Assembly (NCBI GenBank): GCA_033675265.1
Contig: JAUJYZ010001120.1
Location: 62,001-126,000, forward strand
DNA: 64,000 bases
Source: Actinostola sp. cb2023
Taxonomy: Eukaryota > Cnidaria > Anthozoa > Actiniaria > Actinostolidae
Direction of reading: 5' to 3'
The notes beneath the pieces were generated by a model that saw nothing but the letters and a program-made list of their open reading frames with translations, made no database searches and was not told the DNA's origin. Positions 51,716 to 64,000 of the stretch are shown in pieces; positions within the stretch are counted from its first letter, which is position 1, and the number at the start of each line of letters is the position of its first letter. Both the position numbers and the translations under genes were made by a program.

Positions 51716-54700
51716 TGGCTTCTTCCACAGTCCTTCCACCTCGCGCCTCATCCCTCCTTGGCTTCTTCCACATTCCTTCCACCTTGCGCCTCATCCCTCC
51801 TTGGCTTCTTCTGCAGTCCTTCCACCTCGCACCTCATCCCTCCTTGGCTTCTTCTGCAGTCCATCCACCTTGTGCCTCATCCCTCCTTGGCTTCTTCCGC
51901 AGTCCTTCCACCTCGCACCTCATCCCTCCTTGGCTTCTTCCATAGTCCTTCCACCTCGCACCTCATCCCTCCTTGGCTTCTTCTGCAGTCCTTCCACCTC
52001 GCACCTCATCCCTCCTTGGCTTCTTCTGCAGTCCATCCACCTTGTGCCTCATCCCTCCTTGGCTTCTTCCGCAGTCCTTCCACCTCGCACCTCATCCCTC
52101 CTTGGCTTCTTCCACAGTCCTTCCACCTCGCAGCTCATCACTCCTTGGCTTCTTCTGCAGTCCTTCCATCTCGCACCTCATCCATCCTTGGCTTCTTCCA
52201 CAGTCCTTCCACCTCGCACCTCATCCTTCCTTGGCTTCTTTCCACAGTCCTTCCACCTCGCAGGTCATCCCTCCTTGGCTTCTTCTGCAGTCCTTCCACC
52301 TCGCACCTCATCCCTCCTTGGCTTCTTCCACAGTCCTTCCACCTCGCACCTTGGCTTCTTCCACAGTCCTTCCACCTCGTGCCTCATCCCTCCTTGGCTT
52401 CTTCTGCAGTCCTTCCACCTCGCACCTCATCCCTCCTTGGCTTCTTCCACAGTCCTTCCACCTCGCAGCTCATCACTCCTTGGCTTCTTCTGCAGTCCTT
52501 CCATCTCGCACCTCATCCATCCTTGGCTTCTTCCACAGTCCTTCCACCTCGCACCTCATCCTTCCTTGGCTTCTTCCACAGTCCTTCCACCTCGCAGGTC
52601 ATCCCTCCTTGGCTTCTTCTGCAGTCCTTCCACCTCGCACCTCATCCCTCCTTGGCTTCTTCCACAGTCCTTCCACCTCGCACCTTGGCTTCTTCCACAG
52701 TCCTTCCACCTCGTGCCTCATCCCTCCTTGGCTTCTTTCTGCAGTCCTTCCACCTCGCACCTCATCCCTCCTTGGCTTCTTCTGCAGTCCATCCACCTTG
52801 TGCCTCATCCCTCCTTGGCTTCTTCCACAGTCCTTCCACCTCGCAGCTCATCCTTCCTTGGCTTCTTCTGCAGTCCTTCCATCTCGCACCTCATCCATCC
52901 TTGGCTTCTTCCACAGTCCTTCCACCTCGCACCTCATCCTTCCTTGGTTTCTTCGACAGTCCTTCCACCTCGCAGGTCATCCCTCCTTGGCTTCTTCTGC
53001 AGTCCTTCCACCTCGCACCTCATCCCTCCTTGGCTTCTTCCACAGTCCTTCCACCTCGCACCTCATCCCTCCTTGGCTTCTTCCACAGTCCTTCCACCTC
53101 GTGCCTCATCCCTCCTTGGCTTCTTCCGCAGTCCTTCCACCTCAGACCTCATTCCTCCTTGGCTTCTTTCACAGTCCTTCCACTTCACGCTTCATCCCTC
53201 CTTGGCTTCTTCTGCAGTCTTTGCGCCTCATCCCTCTTTGGTTTCTTCCACAGTCCTCGCACCTCATCCATCCTAGGCTTCTTCCACAGTCCTTCCACCT
53301 CGTGCCTCATCCCTCCTTGGCTTCTTCTGCAGACCTTCCACCTCGCACCTCATTCCTCCTTGGCTTCTTCTGCAGTCCTTCCACCTCGCACCTCATCCCA
53401 CTTGGCTTATTCTGCAGTCCTTGTGCCTCATCCCTCCTTAGCTTCTTCCACAGTCCTTCCACCTCGCACCTCATCCCTCCTTGGCTTCTTCTGCAGTCCT
53501 TCCACCTCGCACCTCATCCCTCTTGGCTTCTTCTGCAGTCCTTGTGCCTCATCCCTCCTTAGCTTCTTCCACAGTCCTTCCACCTCGCACCTCTCATCCC
53601 TCCTTGGCTTCTTCTGCAGTCCTTCCACCTCGCACCTCATCCCTCCTTGGCTTCTTCCACACAGTCCTTCCACCTCGCACCTTGGCTTCTTCCACAGTCC
53701 TTCCACCTCGTGCCTCATCCCTCCTTGGCTTCTTCTGCAGTCCTTCCACCTCGCACCTCATCCCTCCTTGGCTTCTTCTGCAGTCCATCCACCTTGTGCC
53801 TCATCCCTCCTTGGCTTCTTCCACAGTCCTTCCACCTCGTGCCTCATCCCTCCTTGGCTTCTTCTGCAGTCCTTCCATCTCGCACCTCATCCATCCTTGG
53901 CTTCTTCCACAGTCCTTCCACCTCGCACCTCATCCCTCTTGGCTTCTTCTGCAGTCCTTGTGCCTCATCCCTCCTTAGCTTCTTCCACAGTCCTTCCACC
54001 TCGCACCTCATCCCTCCTTGGCTTCTTCTGCAGTCCTTCCACCTCGCACCTCATCCCTCCTTGGCTTCTTCCACAGTCCTTCCACCTCGCACCTTGGCTT
54101 CTTCCACAGTCCTTCCACCTCGTGCCTCATCCCTCCTTGGCTTCTTCTGCAGTCCTTCCACCTCGCACCTCATCCCTCCTTGGCTTCTTCTGCAGTCCAT
54201 CCACCTTGTGCCTCATCCCTCCTTGGCTTCTTCCACAGTCCTTCCACCTCGCAGCTCATCCCTCCTTGGCTTCTTCTGCAGTCCTTCCATCTCGCACCTC
54301 ATCCATCCTTGGCTTCTTCCACAGTCCTTCCACCTCGCACCTCATCCTTCCTTGGCTTCTTCCACAGTCCTTCCACCTCGCAGGTCATCCCTCCTTGGCT
54401 TCTTCTGCAGTCCTTCCACCTCGCACCTCATCCCACCTTGGCTTCTTCCACAGTCCTTCCACCTCGCACCTCATCCCTCCTTGGCTTCTTCCACAGTCCT
54501 TCCACCTCGTGCCTCATCCCTCCTTGGCTTCTTCCGCAGTCCTTCCACCTCAGACCTCATTCCTCCTTGGCTTCTTTCACAGTCCTTCCACTTCACGCTT
54601 CATCCCTCCTTGGCTTCTTCTGCAGTCTTTGCGCCTCATCCCTCTTTGGTTTCTTCCACAGTCCTCGCACCTCATCCATCCTAGGCTTCTTCCACAGTCC

Positions 54701-54960
54701 TTCCACCTCGTGCCTCATCCCTCCTTGGCTTCTTCTGCAGACCTCGCACCTCATTCCTCCTTGGCTTCTTCTGCAGTCCTTCCACCTCGCACCTCATCCC
54801 TCTTGGCTTCTTCTGCAGTCCTTGTGCCTCATCCCTCCTTAGCTTCTTCCACAGTCCTTCCACCTCGCACCTCATCCCTCCTTGGCTTCTTCCAAAGTCC
54901 TTCCACCTCGCACCTCATCCCTCTTGGCTTCTTCTGCAGTCCTTGTGCCTTGTGCCTCAT
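51716..54960. repeat. 3.2-kb minisatellite, ~42-45-bp unit with higher-order duplication
   Basis: About 75 copies of CCTTGGCTTCTTCTGCAGTC, CTTCCACCTCGCACCTCATC, CCT with variants CCACAG/CTGCAG and TCGCAC/TCGTGC. The block 53,000-53,480 recurs at 54,385-54,860 with the same private variants (CACTTCACGC, CAGTCTTTGCGCCTCATCCC). Three plus-strand frames stay open because the unit has no stop; not coding. Confidence 0.97.
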
Positions 54961-54976
54961 CCATCTTCGACTTTAA

Positions 54977-57900
54977 CTCCTCCTTATCCTTCACGTCCTA
55001 ATTTCAAGTCTTTCTTCAGTTTATTCCGAGACAATTACAGTATAGACTTATTCGAGCATGTCCATTTTCGTTTTATTAATATATGTGTCATGTCGCAACG
55101 GAAACACAAAACGTTACGAATTTATACCACGCAGTTTCGCCTGCACGAACCTGAACCATTGCTGTAACAATGTCCTACAGTACTTCACTAATCATTTCTT
55201 GTAATCTTTTCATTTAACGGTCTTTTTAGCTATGATTGTTGCATAAAATACCTGAGGGGTTGAACTATTTATTTGATTAAATGTTCAAAGGTTAGTTAAG
55301 ATTGAGACACAGCGCGTTTCTTACTGTTTATCACGCGTGTACAGAGTCGAGGAAGTGCGTTTCTACTGAAAATCAACTTTTGAAATTGGGCGGATTCACC
55401 GAGTTCGTGAAGGAATGAATGAGAGATTGGAGAGCGAATTACATTGGTACGTTAGGATAGTGCCGTTGACACGGTGCCGGACGAATTTCAGAGCGAGTTC
55501 GACCGGCTTTTTTAGTGTTTTAGCGCAGCCTAAGATAAATGTTTACGATATAGTGTCGGCATACAACACAATACAATCGGTATAATAGAAGGAATATCTT
55601 CACTTTGATTTTTCGCTAATCAGTTTAAGACAAATCTTCTCCATCACGCCGCCAATAAAACCTTTTCGCTCCTTCACTGTACGGATATTTGCTGTCTTGT
55701 GGTATTCAGTGTGGAGACGGCTCTGTATTGATTTGTCATCGGTAACCGCAGTTTAAGTTGGTAATGCCATGAACAGAGCAACGCATATAAACTTTATTCT
55801 GATTTCTTTTTCAGAATCAACCGAACTACGAATAAAGCTGAACAGAATGGGCAGTGTCAAGCAGTGTTGCCGGCATAATTGTGGATCAAAGACAAGTGTG
55901 CACAATAAGTTGACCACAGTTTTCTAATACCTGCGGAGTGAATCGTGTTTTCTTTGCAAGTGCACGAGAGAAGACGTACATGAACTAATACAGACAAAAA
56001 TGCACCTTCAATCTGTTTCATCCGTCGCTTTTGGCTCCCAGACGAAAAGGCTCGGGTGACCTTTGATATCAGAACCACAACTCTACAAAGCTTTGGCTAA
56101 CCTACAAAACGGCTGACCAAAGACAAGATATTCATTTATCGACATCTTGACATTTGACATGAGTTAAGTTTTATCTAAGGGAGCTCGAAGGCACTTGAAG
56201 CGACATCTATTGCTGGGTCTTTACTGATAAGTACTCTATACATAGCAGAATACACTGTATAAATAAGGACGTACCACTGGAGTAATGAATTGAGTGGAGT
56301 AAATTAAATATATGTGGGATTCGGGCATGAACGCAAGACATATAAAATGATCAACATATATTTTTCGTCGCTTTTCTCGAGCATATTTGGCATTTTAATG
56401 ACTTTAAAAAGTCTCTAAAATATCAAACAACATCTGGTTTTTTTTTAGCTAATTGAATGGAGCAAAAGCTTTCTGCGAATATTTGCTTCATGTCGGAACA
56501 GAAATGAAGTAAACAGTTTGTCCCGAAGGAAGCATACAGTTTTCATTTAAAGATTTCTATCAGTTCAATCAGTTTATTTTCAATTAATTATCGTATGTGG
56601 AAAAATTCACCGCCGATAACCTACCTACAAATAAAAACTCTGTATAGAGTTTTCTAACTATAGAATTTACATATTCTTTGCGTAGTCGTATTTACACTGA
56701 CATCACGGCCGTTAGAACAGTTTCGTGATATACAAGAATTAAAAGGGTTGGAACAAGTTTGCCATGAAAATGACTTCACAATAACTGGTTATAAAAATTT
56801 CAACGTTTCGCGTTTTCGGAGATGCATATTTTATTCTTTTTTCTTTTCCTGGCAGATCCAGAATTTTCATTTAAGCCCGACTCAATTCTTCTATTATCCA
56901 CGTCTTGCGTCAATGAGAAAGTGAATTTCCTTTTATGCCGAATTCAGCAGATTTGTATACAAGGTTTCCAAAAGAAATTGGTTTTGAGAATTTCTTATGT
57001 AATTAAACTTGCGTAGATCGTTGTGGCTGAGATATAGGGACGATAGTCTTTGCAGATCTACGTATATCAATACTCAGTTGTACACTACCAAAGTCGTATC
57101 GAGTGAGATTAGTAGTGAGATTCACTTAGATTTAATAAAAATAAAAATAAAAATAAATTAAAGAATTAAAGAAGAATATCGGTCATTTTCAGCAAAAGCA
57201 CATTAAACAAACTTTACCAAAAAGAAAGACATGTATTCTTATTCATTTCTGCCGCGAAAATGACACATTGCAACCTCATCGCAAACGTCGGAGAACATTC
57301 ACAAAGGTACTTTTATGTTCAACTGTAAAACAAAGTCAAATTACACATGAATGTGTCATTACTCCAAGTCAAAAGCGAAGTACAGGTGTCTGCAGTTAAT
57401 TTGCTGTTTAGCAACCAGCCAGCCAATCAGCGAACACCAATTCTCCGCACAAAATTCACCCGGCTTGCAGTAACCAATCAGAGGGGAGTTTCTGGGACGT
57501 CAGTGAAATGTTGTATTGGAGAATTGTTTAATCTGAATACTCGGTGCATTGTGTGATTCAGTTGTTCACTGAGTATAGCCAGCTTGACTAAGACAATGGA
57601 ATAAGACCAATAAAGCTGATATTTGACTGAGATCGTTGAATCGCACCGATCTCTTTGGAAATAGAATCCAGCATCGTTCGGTCAAAGAAACGGGCATAAA
57701 AATACACGTTAATATGTAATTATGAGCTCTAAATAAGACGGTTTAGATTAAATACCAGCATATGAGTGTCACCATAAATATCTAAATAACAAAACTTGAT
57801 GAAATTTAATCAACTTGGGATTCCCAATCCATCTCCATCAGAGAACATTGCGCCAAACTTATGAGCAATATTTTAGACAGTTTTGTAATTGGCGACGACT

Positions 57901-60359
57901 CGATTCTCAGGTCAATTTTTCACGGACATTTGGCCAAGATTGAAATATTAAATCTCAAAAAATAGAGACTTGTTTTCCGAATAAAAAGCAATCAAATACA
58001 GGCAGCTTTGAAACGAATTTGTTAAGCCTGAAGTGCAAATACCATTTCTGATGCTAATCAAACGCCTTTTTCCATTGTGTTTTATGCTGGAAATCTGAAA
58101 CTTCAACCTTTTAGATAATATTTGTTACTATATAAAACACACTATAATATAATTAAAGAAAGATTTTGCTATGTGATGCTTAAATGATCATGATTTTTCA
58201 ACACTTAATGACGCATTCGGTTTAATTTCCCAAGCGTTGAACGACAGCCTTTGGGACAGCCGGCGAAGTGAAAGTAAGCGAAATTCAATCTATTATTGGA
58301 AAAGTCTGTACAAGTCTTTAACACTTTATATCTCAAAATGGCTCAACATTTTGGACAACACTTTTCAGGGGAAACGTAAAAGCCGAGAAATAAATACAAG
58401 ACCCCCTTCCGAGCTGTGAAGATGTGGCCTGAGGTTTTGACAATTGGATCTGGGCCTGAGAAAACATAACTGACCACTCCGTAAGGAAAAAGGTTTCACA
58501 AAGATGTTTATTCAAACTAAAAGCATGGGATGAAGAGTCGTTTACCGTCGATCATAGAACCGTCTAGTTGGTCACGACTTGACTTGAAGAAATAAATAAC
58601 TTCGACGGGCCGGAAATACCAGGTGTCGGTGTGAGTCGCTCTCAATGGGAATCTAAGACGAACATGAATGTCTGCTTCGCTTCAAGAGAAGACACCGAAA
58701 ACCACTTCACAATTTTATACACAGTTTCATTGAACCCTCTCTCTCCAGCCTGAATTGGGGGAAGTTTTAAACAGAGTTTCATTGAGAACTGCTTAGCACC
58801 GAGGCAGATCAGTTTGGTTGTATGGACAATGCTATTGGCAAATGAAGATAGTCATCTGAGAAGGACAATCTTTTGCCCTGCTTGAACATCTGGATTCCCA
58901 GATGCTTACCAATGCACTTACCAAATGTCTTAATGTTAAAGAGCGGATTCAAAGGCTATCTTTAATGTTGTTGTACGGAGTTATTCTTGTACTGTACAAT
59001 ATAACTACAACATGCAAGTATTACTTTTGAAACGAGTTTTGACAGTCTTATACATATGATGACCCCGTATATACCGATGGTGTGATTTCATACACGAAGA
59101 TGTGACCCCGCCACACCGTATGCACACCCAATGCGTTCTAGCTTGTCTTTGAAATTACTTACACAAATAAAACTACAACAAAAAGTTATTGTATAATAAC
59201 AGTAGGCCTTAGAGACTGAAGCAGCCCTTCCCTCGCCATCTTCTGGGCGCAAATACCGGTCCCATCTGCTGAAGTTCAGGCTGAGAATAGCCCGCCAAAT
59301 GACATTACTAATTACATAGGGTTAACGCTAGTCCAGGCACGCATCAGCAGATCAAGCCGACGATCAGTTCACCAAAAAAATTCTACCATGTCACAGAGAT
59401 AAGGAAAAGTCTCAGGGTGCAATTACTATCGAGAAGAATTAAGATCACATTTTTTTTCAGACTTTTAAATATGCCAAGATGTGTGAACTTTTTCAATCCA
59501 AGATGGAAATCAAAATCTCCCTACTAAAATTAGGCTACATTAAGGCCTAAAGCCCTGCGCCAAATGAGTTGATTTGTTCGCTATTTCACCGACAGAGCGA
59601 ATAGGTAAGGTAAACGCTTCTAATTCGTAAAAAAAAACCCCAGAATGAATTAGAAAATTAGAAACGCAAACACCGTTTTGTATCCCAGATGGTTTCATTC
59701 AGAAACCATATCTGGTGTAGCTCTGCGTAATTTGTGAGACGGAAAGATTCTAAACTGTGTCTCATCAAAGATGCAAGAATAGTCTTTGAAAGTGCCGGTT
59801 GGCGCCAAATGCTTCGCCATCTGGCCCAGTATTAGTCCGCACTTGTCCAAGTTCGCTGATTGTCTCATCGCATAAACCAATCCTTTGAACCAAAATCCTC
59901 GTCCATCAACTCATCTCTGCTAGTAAGAGCATCAACCGAAAAAGATTCAATTTTTATCGCCGTAATTTGTTCTGCTAGCAGCTGGGAACATTACGTCCAT
60001 TACCTCTAATCTGTTTACAGAGCCGTTTTAATTTATGGCAAAAAATCTCTGCTACAGCTTTTTTGCCAAGGCCCACACGTAACTTTTTACATGTATAAGA
60101 ACACATCTTGAAAGTTTACGCTTTTAGCACACGTCCATTGGACGAAAAATGTTTTTTTGAGCTCAGGTTTTTGTACCACACAGCGGTGACTTGCGAATCG
60201 AAAGCAACCCGTTGCCCGGATGCTCCTCTTATGTAGACATCTGTTACAATAGCCCAGGTGTATGTATAATAAACTTTGGCTCTCATACATACATCCATGT
60301 GAATAGCGAAGCCAACAACATCCACACAAAACGAATTACGGAGAATCCTCAGAACTTAC
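54977..60359. other. Gene-poor stretch, candidate introns of the SNAG-type gene
   Basis: About 5.4 kb, mostly unique and AT-rich. No C2H2 zinc-finger-like frame is seen on the minus strand. A minus-strand frame ending at 59,695 (LDKCGLILGQMAKHLAP region) could be a terminal exon of the gene starting at 60,765, but its acceptor is weak. The CCAATCAG words near 57,420-57,480 are the only promoter-like signal noticed. Confidence 0.4.
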
Positions 60360-60765
60360 CTGGCAAAATACCTTGAAACAAATCACAAAGGTCGACGTGT
60401 GGAAAGTAAAATCCTAGAGAAAGGATCTCTCGCATTTTAAGAAATAAATTGACCGGGGTGATTATTTCGGTGTTCGCAAATAAATAGAATTTACATAAGC
60501 AACCTCAAGTAAATTTGGGAAATAATAACGAAGAGGAAAGTGCACTTTAATGATAGCTTAGGATTTTCCACTTCGGAGAAGGAACGAACTGGCTGGCACT
60601 AATGTTCAAAATTACACTAACATCGCAGCTAAAAACCGTATTTCCTTTCGCAGCTTTGCTACAACACGTGTGATACAAACCGACTGATATCTTACCGATT
60701 TGGCCTTCCTCAGTGAATTCCGACGAGTCGCTCTTTCTTCTCTTCACCAAAAACGACCGAGGCAT
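60360..60765 (-). CDS. 5' exons of a SNAG-motif protein (Snail/Gfi/Ovo-like N-terminus), partial
   Basis: Exon 1 60696-60765 starts MPRSFLVKRRKSDSSEF and ends at a GTAAGA donor. MPRSFLVK(R/K) at the extreme N-terminus is the SNAG repressor motif of Snail, Scratch, Gfi and Ovo zinc-finger factors; it recruits LSD1-CoREST-type complexes. A likely second exon, 60360-60413 (acceptor CTTTCTCTAG, donor GTAAGT), continues in phase and adds about 18 residues (FYFPHVDLCDLFQGILP). No zinc finger was found further left on this strand within the window, so the rest of the gene is unresolved. Exon 1 is well supported; exon 2 is inference from splice signals and phase. Confidence 0.6.
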
Positions 60766-61560
60766 TTCCAATTCACTTGTCAGTCAGAGTCGGAGCGACC
60801 ACTCAGCTAACGCAAAGCGCTAAAACTACGGTTCTCACAGACGGCCGTACATAAATAAATCCAATCAGCCTCGCTCTCGCCCCCTGATTATCGCTGTCAC
60901 TTCCGGTGCACTAGATTGGCTTTCCTCGCTTTGAATTTCTCGCGATAACGAAATTAAACATCGGTCTGTGTTTCTGCTTGTTTCTGATCCAGAAAGGCAT
61001 TTTGTAGAACATATAAATAAAAATGGCGATAAGGACCGGAAGTAACCGACATTTCGATATCCTTTGAGCGGAAGCGCTGTTAGGTCTACCATCATCCAAT
61101 TATTGCAAAATGATAGTATCTTGAGTATTTGAAGTGTGTTTTTGTTTACTTATTTCAAGTCAGGACAGACTTCAAACGGAAGCACAGATGGGATTATTGG
61201 AAGATCAAAAGGTCGTGTGTTTTTGTCGTTTTTAAAAACGTTTCACGGAGAAAAGACAAGTTTTGCTCCCAGGGCTCATGTTTTGTTTGTATGGCCGTTA
61301 TGCCCACCAAGATATCAATCCCCAATTGTAACAGACATTCTCTCCGCCCACATGGCTCCGCAACATAGGTACATAGGATAAGGTGCTTACATAAAAGTAC
61401 AAAACGTACAGTAACATGAACTAAAATAAAATACGCGAGTCATGCACATTCTATTCCCTCTGAGACTGCACGCAACTCCCACTTGGGTGCGTTTTATATG
61501 TAATTTAGTACTTCAATACAGAAACCTAACTCCCTACCCTCCTCTCACTCACTCACTCTC
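60766..61560. other. 5' flank of the SNAG-type gene, no gene recognised
   Basis: Should contain the promoter and 5' UTR of the minus-strand gene. Plus-strand frames at 61,129-61,381 overlap each other and show no domain. Confidence 0.45.
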
Positions 61561-61619
61561 CTCTCCATAGTATTACCTACATACATACCCTACATACATA
61601 CCTACCCATTATCCTATCC

Positions 61620-63055
61620 TTCCTACCCACCATACCTACCTATAATGACTACCCTTACCTACTTATCCTATCCTTCCTACCCACCATACCTACCTATAAT
61701 GACTACCCTTACCTACTTATCCTATCCTTCCTACCCACCATACCTACCTATAATGACTACCCTTACCTACTTACCCTATCCTTCCTACCCACCATACCTA
61801 CCTATAATGACTACCCTTACCTACTTATCCTATCCTTCCTACCCACCATACCTACCTATAATGACTACCCTTACCTACTTACCCTATCCTTCCTACCCAC
61901 CATACCTACCTATAATGACTACCCTTACCTACTTACCCTATCCTTCCTACCCACCATACCTACCTATAATGACTACCCTTACCTACTTACCCTATCCTTC
62001 CTACCCACCATACCTACCTACCTATAATGACTACCCTTACCTACTTACCCTATCCTTCCTACCCACCATACCTACCTATAATGACTACCCTTACCTACTT
62101 ACCCTATCCTTCCTACCCACCATACCTACCTATAATGACTACCCTTACCTACTTACCCTATCCTTCCTACCCACCATACCTACCTATAATGACTACCCTT
62201 ACCTACTTACCCTATCCTTCCTACCCACCATACCTACCTATAATGACTACTACCCTTACCCTACTTACCCTATCCTTCCTACCCACCATACCTACCTATA
62301 ATGACTACCCTTACCTACTTACCCTATCCTTCCTACCCACCATACCTACCTATAATGACTACCCTTACCTACTTACCCTATCCTTCCTACCCACCATACC
62401 TACCTATAATGACTACCCTTACCTACTTACCCTATCCTTCCTACCCACCATACCTACCTATAATGACTACCCTACCTACCTATAATGACTACCCTTACCT
62501 ACTTACCCTATCCTTCCTACCCACCCCATACCTACCTATAATGACTACCCTTACCTACTTACCCTATCCTTCCTACACCATACCTACCTATAATGACTAC
62601 CCTTACCTACTTACCCCACCATACCTACCTATAATGACTACCCTTACCTACTTACCCTATCCTTCCTACCCACCATACCTACCTATAATGACTACCCTTA
62701 CCTACTTACCCTATCCTTCCTACCCACCATACCTACCTATAATGACTACCCTTACCTACTTATCCTATCCTTCCTACCCACCATACCTACCTATAATGAC
62801 TACCCTTACCTACTTACCCTATCCTTCCTACCCACCATACCTACCTATAATGACTACCCTTACCTACTTACCCTATCCTTCCTACCCACCATACCTACCT
62901 ATAATGACTACCCTTACCTACTTATCCTATCCTTCCTACCCACCATACCTACCTATAATGACTACCCTTACCTACTTACCCTATCCTTCCTACCCACCAT
63001 ACCTACTTAATGACTACCCTTACCTACTACCCTATCCTTAAACCCCCATACTACC
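61620..63055. repeat. 54-bp pyrimidine-rich satellite, about 25 copies
   Basis: Unit ATAATGACTACCCTTACCTA, CTTACCCTATCCTTCCTACC, CACCATACCTACCT. Very homogeneous; a C/T difference in CTTAC/TCC and a few small deletions (for example near 62,470 and 62,575) are the only variation. The 54-bp period is a multiple of three, hence the long open frames. Confidence 0.97.
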
Positions 63056-64000
63056 TGAATGAATGACCTTTACTAACCCTATCCTTCCTACCCACCATAC
63101 CTACCTATAAAAGTCCCGGATGTCCTACGATTCTCGACTGTATTAGCCTGCGTAGCTCGGCGCTGGGGAGAAAAATAGAAAAAAGGAGGGGAACCTTACC
63201 TACTTACCCTATCCTTCCTGGGGACCTAGGGGAAAGGAGGACTAGGGGGATTTACCTAGGACCCGATCCTTCGTCTGCCATACCTACCTATTGACTTACG
63301 CGTTATCCGCCTCTCCGTCAACCCACCAAACCTATCCAATCTGGCAAACTACCCGTTTGCTGTCAAATCCTTCCTACCCACCTTACCTCACCTGAAATCT
63401 ACCCTACCTGTGGTACCCTATCCTTCCTACGGGCACATTACCTAGGAATCTAGACATAGATTTTACCTACTTACCCTATCCTTCCTACCCACCATACCTA
63501 CCGCTAGAATTTAAGAGTAGATACTTACCCTACTTCCTTCCTACCTACAGAGGTACTTGTGACTAGCTTAAGGTGATATCGGGATGACTGTCCTTTGATA
63601 CCTACCTGAATGTCCCTTACCTACTTACCCTATCCTTCCTACCCACCATACCTACCTAAATGACTACCCTCGTACCTATCCTTCCTAAACCGTAGCCTAC
63701 CTAAAATGACTACCCTTACCTACTTTGTCCTATCCTTCCTGGCACCATTCGGCAGAGCCATACAATCTTACCTACTTATCCTTTTCCTAGAAAGTATACC
63801 TATCTATAAACCAGTATCAATACCCTATCCTTCCACAAGCCGGAGAGAGAGGAAGCCGTTAGACGTAACGAGTGAACGATCCCTATACCCTAATCCTTAC
63901 CTACGCAGGCTATGGTTATGTTGTTCCTTGTACCCAATACCTACCTATAAGAGCTACTTAATCCTTACAACGTCCTAAATACCTGCTCGTGACTCACTCG
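63056..64000. repeat. Degenerate continuation of the 54-bp satellite
   Basis: Islands of CTTACCCTATCCTTCCTACC and CCATACCTACCTA alternate with unrelated, random-looking bases. This decline is abrupt after 63,020. Confidence 0.8.

Noticed and set aside
51707..54976. Three overlapping plus-strand frames of 345-1,089 codons with repeated FHLAPHPSLASS
   Set aside because: All three frames encode the same repeat in rotated order because the ~43-bp unit has no stop. No start context, splice sites or non-repetitive domain.
59695..59880. Minus-strand frame (LDKCGLILGQMAKHLAP) as a real exon
   Set aside because: Phase would fit the SNAG-type gene, but the acceptor lacks a pyrimidine tract and no homologue is recognised; mentioned as a possibility only.
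61645..63041. Plus-strand frames encoding MTTLTYLPYPSYPPYLPI repeats
   Set aside because: 54-bp satellite with a period divisible by three; no non-repetitive sequence in the frame.

Overview
This is a metazoan nuclear genome window, most likely from a stony coral or a close cnidarian relative. The evidence is genes with many small exons and GT-AG introns, animal gene families (Shaker Kv channel, FERM-RING MYLIP, PRMT5, PYURF/PREY, a bHLH factor, a SNAG-type exon), frequent TACATGTACATGTA-type words, and a very high load of tandem repeats and short fold-back (MITE-like) elements. The cnidarian assignment is inference; nothing here names a species.

Layout: 1-5,200 is intergenic and repeat-rich (22-bp satellite, perfect 62-bp-arm hairpin, ~96-bp satellite, two MITE families). 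5,247-6,662 (-) is a single-exon Shaker-type voltage-gated K+ channel. 10,492-14,952 (-) is a four-exon MYLIP/IDOL-like E3 ligase (FERM ... RING) of about 613 aa, with a Thr-Pro-rich repeat inserted between the domains. 17,300-20,850 (+) holds two tandemly duplicated three-exon genes for small secreted eight-cysteine peptides, each preceded by an array of ~50-bp CCAAT/TGACG repeats. A G-rich minisatellite (20,903-22,335) and a ~420-bp fold-back element follow.

22,888-41,408 (-) is a complete PRMT5 gene that I could assemble as 22 coding exons (about 632-634 aa, continuous reading phase). Its introns carry most of the repeats of the window, including a 3.7-kb CAG/CAT-type array, a purine-only tract and more than a dozen fold-back elements. 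PRMT5 lies head to head with PYURF/PREY (41,667-43,784, +), with 258 bp between the start codons. 45,432-46,916 (-) encodes a bHLH factor with an unusual Cys-rich N-terminal half. 51,224-54,976 is an AAT microsatellite, a MITE and a 3.2-kb minisatellite. 60,360-60,765 (-) carries the first exons of a SNAG-motif protein. The right end is a 54-bp satellite (61,620-63,050) that degenerates into unreliable-looking sequence up to 64,000.

The genes do not form an operon or cluster of common function. The only strong functional couplings visible are the duplicated peptide genes and the PRMT5/PYURF shared promoter. The very long open frames over the satellites are repeat artefacts and are not annotated as genes.
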